Assembly: GCA_001692895.1 (NCBI GenBank)
Contig: KV748187.1
Coordinates: forward strand, 375,557 to 439,556
DNA: 64,000 nucleotides
Direction of reading: 5' to 3'
Origin: Cenococcum geophilum 1.58
Lineage: Eukaryota > Ascomycota > Dothideomycetes > Gloniales > Gloniaceae
In this document: piece after piece, positions 12,421 to 25,688 of the stretch
Position numbering within the stretch: position 1 is the first letter of the stretch
Layout: each line of letters opens with the position of its first letter
Translations under genes and position numbers: made by a program
Notes under the pieces: generated by a model
The model's database searches: none
What the model was told of the DNA's origin: nothing
What the model saw: only the letters and a program-made list of their open reading frames with translations

Positions 12421-12645
12421 TGTTAGGTAAAACCTAAGTAGATAGTTATATAGGTATAAGGTATAGGTGACCTTAAGGCAACCTAGGGGTGACTTATCTA
12501 TTAAGGCACGTGCGCTATACGTGCCTAGGGAAAACCCTTCCTACCTTATATATAGACTCCTCCTTTTCCCTTAAGGATTTGTTTATCTATATAATATACC
12601 CTATTATTCTATTACTAGACTCCCTATTTATATCTTTACCTTATA
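12421..12645 (+). repeat. Family F 3' LTR
   Basis: It starts TGTTAGGTAAAACC straight after a purine-rich tract and ends in ACCTTATA, where homology to the inverted copy at 5662-5887 stops. A short open frame at 12489-12686 overlaps it and is not considered a gene. Confidence 0.78.
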
Positions 12646-15600
12646 TTAAATATATAGGAGAGGGTTTATCTAAAAATAAAATTTAGCTATTAATAGGTTT
12701 AGAAATGGACCTGGGTATAAATATAGGTATAAGGCTATCTAAAAATGGATATATAAACTCTATAGGCCCTATTTAGATACCTATCTTCCTTTATTAAATC
12801 TATATAGATGTGAATAATGCTAATAACTTTTTTTATCTTGCTAAGGTGTTCTAAGATTGTCTATATATACAATTAAAACCCTTTAATCTTAGAGATTGTG
12901 GTCTTATATTTTAGCTTAGCTACAGCTTTATAGGTAGGCTAGTATTTCTATATTATTAATTTATTTAGTATAACTATACTAGCTAGTGAGCTTTTTACTT
13001 ATATAGTAAACCTCTAATACTCCTTATAGCTAAAGAGCGGGTCTTTTATAGGGAATAGAGCGGGAACTGCTTATAATAGGATTATCCTAAGTGTATAAAA
13101 GAGGCGAAAAATTCCTAAGTCTATAAGGTTAAGTTATATAACTTTATTATTAGCTCTATCTAGGTAGTAAGTCTTTATCTATTTAAGTTAGACATTAATC
13201 TTAAGCCATATTTTTAAATAAAGGGCCTTTTTTTAGCACTTTATATATATAGGGGAGAAAGTAGCTCTTTTCTTCTTTTAGGAAGCCGGTAATTAACTAT
13301 ATAAATATATAGGGCAGATATCTAAAGTGGACTCCTATTATTGTATCCATATTCTAGCGTCTAGCCCGTCTGATTTAGATCTTATTAATGCTATTAAGCT
13401 TAATATACCAGACGCTTTACTTATAAGTACTATAGGTCTTTTTTTAAAGTGGAATTTTACCCCTTAAAATATCCTTTTATTTTATTTACACTACGTATAA
13501 TAGTTTAACAGCTATTATAGCACTTTAATACTGCTAGGGAAAATATATAGGCTATAGTAGTCCTTTAGCTATTAAAAGGATAAGAAGTTTTTAGTGCCGT
13601 CTTTACCCTAGCAGTTAAAAAAGTAGAAGGGTATTATAGGAAAAGGGCAGAGGATAGAGTTAGTATTTTATATACAGCCTATATACTTAACCTTACTATA
13701 CTAGTTTTGCTTCCCCTATTTTATTAATATAACTATATATAGTACCAACTTGTCTAATTTAAGCCCTTTATTTTCTAGTTTAATAAAAATAAAGTCAATA
13801 AGCTAAATATCCTATCTACTTTTACCTTAAGTAATAATATATATACCTACTAAATGCTTAGCTGTAGTTTAAAAGTAAGACTTAATTAAACCTAGTATTT
13901 TAAAGCTTGTCTCCTAGTACTAAATAATTGCCTTTTTAAGCCCTTTAATATTATAGCCGCTAGTAATTATAAATAGGCCTTAATTAATAAAGTTAATGCA
14001 TTAAATCTAGTCCTTATTATAGCGGACACTGTTTAGTACTACTGAGAGTTTTACCCTTTATAGCAGTAATAAGGCTTTACCTTCTAATTGCTATATATAA
14101 AACTTAGTAATAGTAAAGACGTAGCTATTTATAACTAAATATTAGACTATTTTATTAAATAGGGTGTTTAAGGCCTCCTTATCCTATATCTCCCCTTTTT
14201 CCTCTTTTACAATATCCTCCTCTATGGCTACCGCTGCTCCTATAGCTGCCCTTTCCTCTAACTACCTTTCTGTCTTTTATTTCTTCTTTACCTACTTACT
14301 ATCTTTTTAGGGCTCTATAAAATCGACTTCTATACCTCTATATGGTAGAGCCTAGGAATCTAGCAGTACTATTAGTGTTTTATTAGGATTGTGCTAATAG
14401 ACTAATAGAGCAAACGCAGAGATATACGTATGGCAGCGTATCGCGGGCGCTGCAACGTGGTGGCAACGGGAAATTTTTTCTTACTAGGAGGGTGAGCCCT
14501 AACAAAGACTTATAAACACAGCTACTACGTCTCTTAACGTACGATTTCGAGCTATTAAACTACGGCAATCTACCTTTAACAACCCCTCTTCTCCTATACG
14601 GTATAACTATATACGCGTATTAAACGATATATTTTATAGGTAGGAGACCTATAATAAGCCTCTTAACCACTCGCCTTATATACTACCTTACCCGTTTAGC
14701 CTAGATTTACTATATATATAGTATTTCTTTTATCTTCCTCTATACATCTTAGCTAGGAGATACAGTAGGGGACCTAGGTTAGGGCCCTAGGATAAAACAC
14801 CTAGTTTATTCTACTATTCCTTTAGGGTAGAAGGTTATATAGGACTAGATTTATACTACAAGTAAGAGAACTATAGGCGATGTATATACGTATATAGGGC
14901 AGGAAGGGTAGGTATATAGCAACCTTACGGCAATCTATAAAGTTATAAAAGTATAGTACGAGCAGCAGATAGGGCAAAATAGGCAATTAGAATACTTCCT
15001 TAGGAGTTTTAAAACAGCGACCTAATAGTATTTTTCCTCCTATTAATGTAGTACGGGCGTGCTACCTAATGGGGTATATACTGTATTACCTCTCACGTCT
15101 CCCTTAGAGGTTTTTTATACCTACTTTACGGTATTAGTCTATATAGACCCAGAAGGGGACCGTATTAGACGTTAAATATAATTAATATATACTATCTTTC
15201 TATATCTCTTTCTATTTTAACTTACGTTTTTAATTTCCAACAGCTTATAATTCTTAGTTAATAATTTACTGTTTTAAAATAGGTAAAGCTTATCTTTTAT
15301 TACTTAAGTACTGTTTATATTGCCTTTTAGTCTTATATACTAATCTTTCCACTTTTTTTTACTTCGGCTTGTACGCCCTTGTAGTATTTTTTAGGTATTA
15401 GATTTTATAGATATCCTATAGCCATGCTATCTGGGTCTTAAATCCACTCTAAAGGCTATAGGAAGAAGAGGGTAGAAGGGCTTCTTTTAACTATAAAGTG
15501 GACTATAGGGTAAGAAGATTTTTAAAAGACTCTATATCTATAAGAGGTAGGGGGTAAAATATATAAATATAGTATAGGTAAATAAAGCTACCAAACACAT

Positions 15601-15803
15601 AAATATTAAAAGAGAAAGAAAAGAAAAGTACTCTATATTATATAATTAGGATTATAGCGGGCCTTTATATATAATTAGAAGCGCTATATTAGCTATTATG
15701 GGCACAAAAAAAGAGGGTTAGAAAATAGGATTATTAAGGTAATAGTAAGGTTAAAGGCGCGTAATAAGGACCTCTATACTAACCTAGTACTAACCTAGGC
15801 CTT
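12646..15803. other. Large RIP-degraded block, family not recognised
   Basis: No intact frame longer than about 60 codons. From about 12840 to 14300 the plus strand has long stretches broken mostly by TAA/TAG, as in a RIP-mutated coding sequence, but the product matches no family I recognise. From about 14390 to 14560 the DNA keeps more CpA/TpG and is GC-richer, which suggests a separate short insertion. No LTR pair or inverted termini were found. Confidence 0.4.
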
Positions 15804-15808
15804 AAAAA

Positions 15809-16150
15809 TGTCATGGGATACCCCCGTAATACCTTATATATGCCTACCTGTTTCTACTAACTTAGCAACTAAAGACTAACCATAAGACGGCAATCTAATA
15901 GCAATCTGCGGCAACCTAACGGCAACTTTCTATATTCTGCTATATTTTACTAAGTTCTACTAAGTTCTACTAAATCCTATTCTACCCTATATATATATTA
16001 ACTAAGTAACTAAGTCTATAATATATACCCTTTCTTCCCGTTTTCCTACCTTCTTTTCTTATATAACGTCTTAACTTCTTATACAGTTTATGTACATAGC
16101 TTAATAATATCTACTTTGCTATATATTACTGCCGCTTATACTTCGTGACA
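15809..16150 (+). repeat. Solo LTR of family A with AAAAA target duplication
   Basis: This 342-bp copy runs from TGTCATGGG to TTCGTGACA and matches the other family A LTRs. The five bases on each side (15804-15808 and 16151-16155) are both AAAAA, the 5-bp duplication expected for Gypsy integration. No internal element DNA adjoins it, so it probably arose by recombination between two LTRs. Confidence 0.85.
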
Positions 16151-16155
16151 AAAAA

Positions 16156-17119
16156 CGCGTCTAAAAAGTAGAGGCCACTACTAAAAGGGGGGGGTAATAT
16201 CCAAATAATATATAGTAGACTTTAGGGGGTTATATATAACCTAAGGTTATACTAAGCTTAACCTAGACCTCTAGTACCTAATATTAAGAAGGCCGAGGCT
16301 AAGTAAATCTTTAATACTAATAATTCTAAGTAGATTTTACTTTATACCTTTATATTAATTAAGCTGGGTATTAACTTATAGCGTGTAAATTATACTATTA
16401 TAGTCAAGCTAAGCTATAAGCTTTTAAAGATTGTTGGGAATAAGGCAAGCGGTTATTACGTATTGCCGCGGCACTAGCGTAGCGAGGAGTCTTAAGCTCC
16501 TTGTCCTTCCTTATCCTAATAGAACAAGTATATTAACCAACATCACTGTAACCTACTCGAGTAGTCGTTATTAGTAAGTCACCCTGTGTGGCCAATAAAG
16601 ATAAAGTAACTATTTATTTAGATAGATTGATAAGGACAGATTAAGCCTATCTATTATAATACTATTATAGCTAATCGGAAGTCGAGTATTGAGTAGAGGA
16701 TATTAAAGTTAACTAAATTTATGTCGTTACTATAGAAGTCAGTGTATAAAGAGAAGGCCGATTTAAGTTTAAAAGTAGGTTAAGGTAAAAAGGAAGACAT
16801 TAAGACTATCTAATACTAGTAACGATTATAAGAGTATAATATAACTATAGATAGTTCCGAACACTATATATAGCTACTATATAGCGAAACGTATTACAAT
16901 TATATAGTGGCGTATACGTAGGCTAAGGGATATATCTTCTAGTGACTTATGGGTAGTAGCGTAGTATATATAGTAAACTTAGTTAACTAAAATATTTCTA
17001 GCATTATTTCTAAGAGAGTGTTAAGCTGTAGCTTATAGCACTTTTATTATTAAGGTAGGATTTAGCCGAAAATTGCAGTATTGTTATTGACAGTATAGTA
17101 TATAGTTGCAAAATATAAC
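16156..17119. other. Degraded DNA with a possible Copia-type LTR fragment
   Basis: At about 16432 a TGTTGGGAATAAGG motif resembles a Copia LTR start, and the next 180 bases keep CpA/TpG. No second LTR copy or target duplication was found. Around 17040-17150 are GCGGCTAAATGC-type motifs like those near the ends of the element at 53578-54793. The rest is unrecognised. Confidence 0.3.
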
Positions 17120-18162
17120 TAAAATGCGGCTAAATGCTAAAATTATTAGATTAGTATAAACCTAACTTAAGATACTATTAAAAGATTTCGTAATACCTAT
17201 GCTTATTAATATTAATAAAATAATAAACGAATATCTAGATTGCTAAAGGAATAAACTAATAAGATATAAGTAGTATAGATTACTATAGCCAGTAAAGATA
17301 CTAGTAAAACTATAGGAAATTATTGTTACAGCGCCAGTGGAAAACGGTGGACGTTATGGTAGACGTTATAGTAGACGTAGTTACGTGAGTTTATGTGACT
17401 CGAGGACTGCTTAAAACTTCGAGCAGCGGTGCTATTCTTCTCCTTTCCTTTCTTTAGCTTTGGATCCTCGTTTATAGACAATCCAATCGTATAGGCTTGC
17501 GCGTCCTTTTTACCGTACTCGTGCCTCGATTAACTAAGTCGCTAATATTTATTATATAGGACTTTATTATAAAACTACTAAAGCTAAAGATTTAATTATA
17601 TGGTAAGAATATAATATAATATTTATAATAGTGGAGAAGTTAACTAAATAGGAATACTTTATTCTATATATAGAGGAAATATTAGTAAAAGATATAGCAT
17701 ATATTTAGTAGATATAGAGTATTAATAAAGATTATATTAGATAGAGACATAAGATTTATATTAGTATTTTAGTAAGCGTTTATAATAGCATAAGGAGTGC
17801 GTATGGCATTACCTATAGTAGATTATCTATAGATAGATAGACATATAGAAAGGTTAAATTAGATACTTAAGATATATTTAAGATAGTACGTTAACTACGC
17901 GTAAAATAATTAAGTAATACTATTACTAATAGCATAGTTTATATATAACGCTACACTATAAAAAGAAATAAGAACGTCACTATTTAAAGTAAATTACGAT
18001 TACGAACTAAGAATATTACTTATATTAAAGTAAGTAAAAAAAAATACTTAGAAGCTAAAAAGAGAATAGAAAATCGTATAAACCTTTTTATAAGAACTTA
18101 TATAAATTAGCTAAATTCGTATAGGAATAAAAAAATTACTATAATCTTAAAAGATCTAAAGG
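17120..18162 (+). mobile_element. Gypsy element E remnant, integrase region (left part)
   Basis: The plus strand reads like a Gypsy integrase: a zinc-binding (HHCC) end with a CQRNK motif near 17240, then the catalytic core from about 17560. It continues across the family B element to 26113. A ~227-bp insertion lies at 17324-17550. Both ends of the element are missing; old and heavily broken. Confidence 0.72.
17324..17550. repeat. Solo-LTR-like insertion in element E
   Basis: A block starting TGTTACAGCGCC interrupts the integrase reading of E. ATTAT occurs directly before (17319-17323) and after (17551-17555), a possible 5-bp target duplication. It keeps CpA/TpG, unlike the flanks. The right terminus does not end in a clear CA, so the exact end and the LTR label are uncertain. 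Confidence 0.5.
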
Positions 18163-18586
18163 TATAACGGAACCTTATAGCAAGAACTACAATAGGTCCT
18201 ATTATTGGGCTAGGTATATAGGTAAAGCAAGTTAAAGTTAACAATATAATAATAACTGGTAGAGTAGTTGCCCAATAGATTAACTCTAATTATATTCTAA
18301 GAATTACTATAAGGAAGGAACTATCTAGGTAGGGACTAAGGGTCCTTAAATACACAACCGTACTCCTATAAAATCCTTCTTATATATAATATACGTCTTA
18401 TATATAAGGTATATAAGTTCCTCCCGTTCCTCTCGTTTAATATATAGCATATTATATAACCTTAGTTACCATTCTTCGTCACATAGTTCTATCGGCTCTA
18501 TTCTAGACCGTACCTAAATTAACTAACTAGCTTCTTCCGTCTCTTCTCTAAGTAGTTATAATATCGTACTTAAAGCGTCCGTAACA
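18163..18586 (-). repeat. Family B 3' LTR
   Basis: 424 bp, from TATAACGGAACC to CGTCCGTAACA on the plus strand. It matches 25689-26112 over its full length. Confidence 0.93.
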
Positions 18587-21500
18587 CCATCTCCCTCCTC
18601 TTTATCTTTGTCCTTAAAGATTTAAAATATCTCTAAGTTATTTACTAGAGGTATAATATCCGTCTAATTAATTTAGTTAATATTATTGCTTATTATACCT
18701 AAAGCAATTTCTTCTTTACACGCCTAACGTCGTGCTTACACTATTACTGCAATATTATCTCTTAGTAAGATTATACCGTCTCCATATCCTCGCTATTTAA
18801 AAAAGGGGTTAGTTTATATTGCGTTAGCGAACCTATCTTTATAACAACCGTCCTCTTACTTAGAGTGCACTAAAGCGAATATTCGTTCGTCCTATAACGT
18901 TCGCTCTACCTCTAATACTAAATATACGCGACCTATTACTCTTAATAGTCGTCTAGTTCCCTAATTAATTTATCTTAGGGTTTTATATTTAATCTACTGC
19001 TACGCGGCTAGATGGTAAACTATCTTAAGCCCTTACTAAGTTAGAACGTTCTTAGGATACGGAACAGAAGGCCCTAGATACTCGCATCGCGGCATCTGCT
19101 TATTTACTCCGTCTTAAGAAGGTTCGTAAAAAGGTGCGTTTTAAGGAGTAGAAACTTATAGAATAAGGCCTATAGGAACTTAGCGATAAAAAAACGGATT
19201 CTTTTCTAATAGAGAAGGAAACAGATCTGAGTAGCTTAGCAACTGCTCTTCTTAGGTCCCCCTTAGGTAACTTATTCTTTAGCGATCCTTCTTTATTAAT
19301 ACTACCTAACCTAATCTCTTTTAATACTCCTATACCTTTTCTATAGCGTTCTTTAAATTTTTTAGTAGCTCCTAGGTAGTCTTAGTATAGCCTATCTACT
19401 TAACCTTGTACTATATTTTATTGTTAATATCCTTATAACTAACAATCTTTAAAACTTACTATTTGTCTTCTTCCTATCCTCTATACGTATCTGCTTCGTA
19501 AACTAGTAGCTTAATATTCCCGTATACTGGCTCTAGCATTACAATATACTATATAGGGTAGATCTTTATTTTAGCTAGTAGGTTTAATTTAAACGTGACC
19601 GGTAAAATCTTCTGCGTAATTTTAAAAGGTCCTAGTCTAACATAGTTTAACTTCTTGCTTAGTTGTTAACTTTTAAAATTTTTATATAGTAGCTATACTT
19701 TATCTCCCTCCTTAAGATCTAGTCCCTTAGATCTCTTAGCGTTATAATACNTTTTTATTCTCTTTTATACTTTCTTTACTAATTCCATAAGGTCTATATA
19801 AAGATTTATTAACGTCTTTATTCTTTTCTTAGCCATACTACTTATTTTCTTCACTTATCATAGTAATAACGATATTCTTAGCTTATATCTATAATTTGCC
19901 TTAAATAGTAATATGCCTATTCCTTCTTAAGGTATTACATTGTATATAAACTATATAACTAGTAATAGCGATACCCAATTATTCTATATGTAATTAATAT
20001 AATGTCTTAGATACTACTCTAGCGTCTAATTTAATCTTTCTGTTTAACCGTCTGTCTGTAGATAATATATAGTAAAAGTTACTACTTAAACTCCTTACTC
20101 CGCCAAGAATACTTCTTAGAATATTGCTATAAATCTTAGATCTCTATCTAATATAATTTTACTTAGTACTCTATGTCTTATAAACACTTCTTTAACATAA
20201 ATTCTAGCGATATCTTCCGCTAAGATTTCTTCCGTATATACTATAAAGTATCCCCACTTCATAAGCTTATTTACTATCACTAAGATTACGTTATAATCTT
20301 ATCCGGTAATAGAATCTCTTAATTTTAGTAACTTAACAATAAAGTCCCACAATATAATCTCCTATGGTCTCTTTGGTATTTTAACAGGTTATAGCCCTCC
20401 ATATAGCTTATACCTTATTAGTTTATTCCTTTAGCAATCTAAATACTCCTTAGTAACTCTTCTAGCTATCCTTTAGATTCCGTTAATAATATACTCCTCT
20501 TAGAGTCTTAACACTAAGCCTATAGCTCTATTATGTCCTTAAGTTAATCCCTTATAGAATTCTTCTACGAACTACTCTGCTATGCTTCTTAGGATATACT
20601 TCGCTTCTTAATTTTCGTATATATCCATCTATAGATCTTCTAGCTATGCCTCTAGAATTCTTTATGCCTAAAAGCTTTCTAGTAACTTATAAACTTTCTC
20701 TAATTTATCGTTCTCCTAAGTTGCTGTAATTTTTGGATAATTATACCTAATTAATCCATCTATATCTTTTTGTAGTAAAGCCCCTAATAGCTTCTTATTA
20801 CTTTATAGTTTAGCTTTACGGCTTAGAGCGTCTACTCGCGTATTATCTATACCCTTAGTATACTAAATCTTAAAATAGTATTCTATAAGCATCTCCGCCC
20901 ATCTAACCTATCTTTAGTTAAGTTCCTTTGTTATTAGGAATCCTATTAAGTTCTTATAATCCGTTTTAACCATAAATAGTTTCTCTATACCTTATAAGAA
21001 TACTCTCTATTCCTTTAATATTATAACTATTCCTAATAACTCCTTATTATAGATGTTATAGTTTAACTCTAGTAATATTATCTTCCAACTGTAGTATACT
21101 ACTAGGTGCTATCTATCTTAATATTTCTATATAAAGCACGCCCCTAGTATATAGTCTAATATATCTGTTTCTATAACCGTCTTTAATCCTAGTTAATAGA
21201 TCTTAAGAATTAGCTCCTAGGTAAACAACTCCTTAACTCTCTTAAAGAGTTCTCTTTATTCCTCTCCCTATACCTACAGTTCTTCTTTCTTTATTAATCG
21301 CGTAAATGGCTTAATATCCTTTAACCACTACGCTATAAACCTTCTGCAGTAATTGCAAAACCCTAAAAATAATCTTAACTGCGTAACGTTCTCTAGTTCT
21401 TACCAATTTACTATAGCCTTAATCTTCTTTAAATCTATACTAAGTTAGCCTAGTTTAATAATAAATCTAACAAAATCGGTCTTCCTTATAAAGAATTCGT

Positions 21501-24500
21501 ATTTCTTAATTGCTACTAGCATCTATTCTTCTTATAGTCTCTTTAAGACCTATTTAACGTATTCTCCATGTTCTTCCTTAATTATTAAGTAGATAATAAT
21601 ATTGTCGAGGTATACCATAACAAATTTATTTAAGTGTTCTCCTAATATGTTATTAATACGCTTCTAAAACGTTACTAGTGCGTTTATAAGCCCGAATTGC
21701 ATAACTAATAGTTTATATAGTCCTTCCTTTAACCTAAAGGCTGCCTTCTATTCGTCGCCTTCCTTAATTCTAATTTAATAGTACGCCTATCTCAGATCTA
21801 TCTTCGTAAAGATTTACGCGTTACCTATCCTATCTTAGATTTCGCTAATTAAGAGTAAAGGATACCTATCCTTTCTAGTAATGCTGTTTAACTATCTATA
21901 ATCGATACACAGCCTTAGTTTGCTATTCTTCTTTAGTATAAACAGTACTAGATAACCCGCTGATGACTGCAATAGTCTAATGTATCCCTTTTATAAATTT
22001 TCCTAAATAAACTCTTTTAGTGCTCTACCTTCCTCTTTGGTAAGCTTATAGATTAAAAAGAACCTTAGACTTATTCCTGGTTCTAATTCTATTTTATAGT
22101 CCTATACTATATACTCTAACAGCTTTTTACTTTCTAGTAACCATAGTTTCTTACCATACTTATAGTATCTTTTTGGTACGTAACTTAAGCCTCGCTTAGT
22201 CTCTTTATATATTGCTCCGACTTAGTACTATACCAACTTAGCTTATTATTGCATTTTGCGGCGTTAAGTATCCCTAATATTGACCTAACCTATAATCCAA
22301 TCAATCCTTAGATTGTATTCCTGTAACTAAGATATACCTAATACTGCCTCGTCCCGTCCCAATAGTAGGATATTAAAAAACATCTTAATTTGTCTCCCTT
22401 TAATAGTTATCTAAATAGGTCCTGTTTTAAGATTAATAATCCCCCCTCTATAGGCTATTAGATCTCCTAAAATCGTAACTAATAGGTAAGGTTGCTCCTT
22501 CTGCCTATACAGTAGTCCCATTCTCTTAACTGCTACTAGTAAAATATAGTTTTGCGTTACTTTACTATCTATTAGCGCTTCGAACTGTTAATCTTACTAA
22601 TTAACTTATAAATTTAGGTATTATCCTTGAATTCCTTTAAGGGTCTAAGGCTCTACCACTAGCTCCCTCTAGTCCTATAGGCCTCTACTTTTCCTAACTA
22701 TTAGCTACTTAATCCTTATACACTTAGCTCGCTCTTCAGCTAATGCCTAGTTCGCTTTTTATCTTCAATATACTATAGACACGTATTCTCTAGGTATTCC
22801 CACCACTGTCGTTTATCTAAGCATTCTTCTATAAGGAATCTTCCTAGTTAAAGTACTAAGCTTCCTTCCTCTTAAACCTCTGCTAAATACCATCTATATA
22901 TATATTTAGCATTTCTATACTATTGTTTATCTATTATCCAATACATCCTTATAGGGTATTTCCGATTCTTTTCCTTCGGATTCTTATACATCTCGCATAT
23001 ATCATCCACGCACGCGATCTATAATAACGTGTAGTATACTAGGTGCTTTAGGTTAACTCTTAACTCGTCTTTATCTTTAAGTTTAAACCTTTATTATGTT
23101 AATCTAAACGTTATAACTTTATTCGTAGGTACTAAGATGCGTCTCTTACTTCTCTAGTCCTTTAATTATTCCTCTAGACCCTTTAACGTTATAATTAAGG
23201 CTCCCTTAATATAAGTTATAGCCTTTTCTATAATTAGGTGGTCCTAAATAACTCTTTTATCTAACCACATATAGAAATCTTCCCACTCGTTATTATGCCT
23301 TTGCCTATACCACCTTTAGTATAGCTACTAGAGTGTGTACGGCTTATCCATAAGGAAGTATCTTCTCATTACTACGTTATAACAGCCCTTTATATGTCGT
23401 TCTTTAAACCTAGTAGGGATCCCTAAATCCTTTTCATTTTCCAGTTTAGTAAGCCACTTAGCTCTTAGTATACCTACTCTAGGCCTATTAGTAATTCTTC
23501 GTACTAGCGCTCTATCCTTTATACGTCCTAATGTACTAGATCTCTTATCTAGTTTCTGTTCTTACTATACGATAATTCTTTATCTAAACTCTTCTATAGT
23601 TTCTCTTAGTTTGCGTCTCGCGCTTAGATCCTTAAAGTTCTCTTACTTCTTAATCTTAGTATTAACTTTTTAATCTTTAGTCTAAACACCGTATTCCACT
23701 AGTAAATCTTCTAAGTTTATATATTCGTCTCCTAGTCTAATTACTGTTTATACCATAGATTCTCTAATCTATAAAGAAGCTCCTTACCTCTTATTTATAG
23801 GTGTCTTAATTCATACCCCAAATTCTTAACCCCTTTAGATTCTCGATCCTAAGCTTACTTCTATCTTAAGCTTTACTCCAGCCTTAGTCTAACTAGGCTT
23901 ACTTAGTGTTCTCATCTTATTTTAAGAGTCTTAAATCTTACTTATCTCGTCTTAAGAGTCTTATGCCTATAGGAAACTTCGTCCTAAGCTTATTCGTATA
24001 TCACTAAACTAAGCTATTACTCTGCTCTATCGGTTATCGTCTATTATAGGTCCTTAAGCTTGCCTCATCTCATCTTAAAAATCTTGATCATCTCGCATCT
24101 CGTCTTAAGAATCTTAAGCCTTTAGCCTTTTGCCTTTATTGAGTGCCGAAGTAGCTCGCTGTCCTACTTCTCTTGCGTCTCGTGAAGCAATAAACATCGT
24201 GTCTAGTGGGGTCTTGATCCCTACTAATATTCCCTATTCTATAGTGGAATTATCCTCTACCTNTANTATAACATCTCNNAGGTCTACTCNNTCCTAGTAA
24301 NCGGCCCTTATTACCTTATNATTANNNAATATTTNGCCTANGTNNAATTTATCGTCCTTAATATCCGATCTGCGAACTGGTTTATTGGTTCCTCTATATC
24401 CTATAGGTACTAGCTCTTATAGCTAATAGCTTATACCGTACTTAGCGTCCTTATAAATTCGGTATACGTTATTATAATAAAACGCAAAACTTTTAATTAA

Positions 24501-25688
24501 ACATTCTTTCGTTCCTCGCAGTATATTATCGTCCCTCTATACGTATATATCGTTTACTAGTCTCGTACCTTTTACTATATAGTAACTCTGCTTACTTCTA
24601 TAGTCTCTAATATAATAACCCTATTTTCTACAATTTATACAAGCTCCTTCTTTAAACTATTTTTCTTACTATAGAGTCCGCCTAAATGTCTTCTGCTGCT
24701 AAGATCCCTAATTCGGCCTCTACTCCTTAAACCTTTAATCACTTAATCCTTATCCTTTAGGTTTCTATAGTTTACTCCATCTCTTATAGGCTTCTTTAGT
24801 ACCACTTAGGTCCATTAGCTCTGCGCCATACCATAGTTTTTAACTTAGCTTTAGTTATTGCGTACTCTACGCCTTATATAACTATAAAACTCTATCCTAA
24901 CCTCTCTTAGTCTGTTCCCTTTAGTAGATCTAATTATCGATCTTAATCGCTTAATCTATTAGTTCCCTTAGGGTATCCGCATCTTCTATTAGGATAATCG
25001 CGTCCTGGACTTTAGCCTTAAGTCCTTATTTATACTATGCCATAAGCGCCCTATTATTCCACTCTACTTATATTGCCAACATCTGGAACTGCGTTATATA
25101 CTTAATTGTTAAGGTTCATTATATAATATTTTAGAGTTTTCTTTCCGCCGTGGTTGTTACCTCTAGGTCTCCAAATATTTATATAAGTCGTTCTATAAAT
25201 CCATTCTAGCTTAAGAATATAAACTGTACCTCTTAGTTAGTGGTTGTTATACTATTTACTTATATCTCTGTAAGGTAAGGCTTAAACCATTTAAGTGCTC
25301 TTCCTATTAGAAACAATCCTGCGTATGCTATTTAATCTATAGGTGTTACCAGCTTTGCTCCTTCCTACGCTACCTTAAAGTGCATTTGCGTAAGGAATCC
25401 TTTAAGCTTTAATCTCTCTCCTAAGTACCTTTTAATCAATAGTAACTTAACCTTTACTGCGCCTATCCCGTTAATCCTATTTTCCAACATTACATTATTT
25501 TCTGTTAACTAGTTAACTATCTCCTATAGTTATCCAACCGTTATAGGTTGCTATAAGTTAGTGTCTGCTATACTAGTGTCGTTACCTAACCTTAAAGTAG
25601 TTGCCGCCGTCAATAGCGTCGTGGTAGCTGCTTTTGGTGGCATATTATTCAACTTTCTGTACTTATTACTGTAACTAGGTAGTAATTA

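Larger units (their letters stand above)
6668..12645 (+). mobile_element. Ty3/Gypsy family F body with 3' LTR, lacking a 5' LTR in normal orientation
   Basis: The plus strand shows, in order, a CCHC knuckle region near 6770, protease region, reverse transcriptase (about 8280-9050), RNase H (about 9120-9520), integrase (about 9960-10900), a long 3' untranslated region, a polypurine tract (AAAGGAGGGGG, about 12409) and a 3' LTR. Order PR-RT-RH-IN places it in Ty3/Gypsy. It is an old fossil with very many breaks. The 416-bp palindromic element at 7094-7509 is inserted in it. Gag upstream of the knuckle and the 5' LTR are missing; the inverted 3' end at 5662-6667 takes their place. Confidence 0.8.

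Noticed and set aside
12489-12686. 65-codon open frame at the end of element F
   Set aside because: It overlaps the LTR and runs past its end; chance frame.
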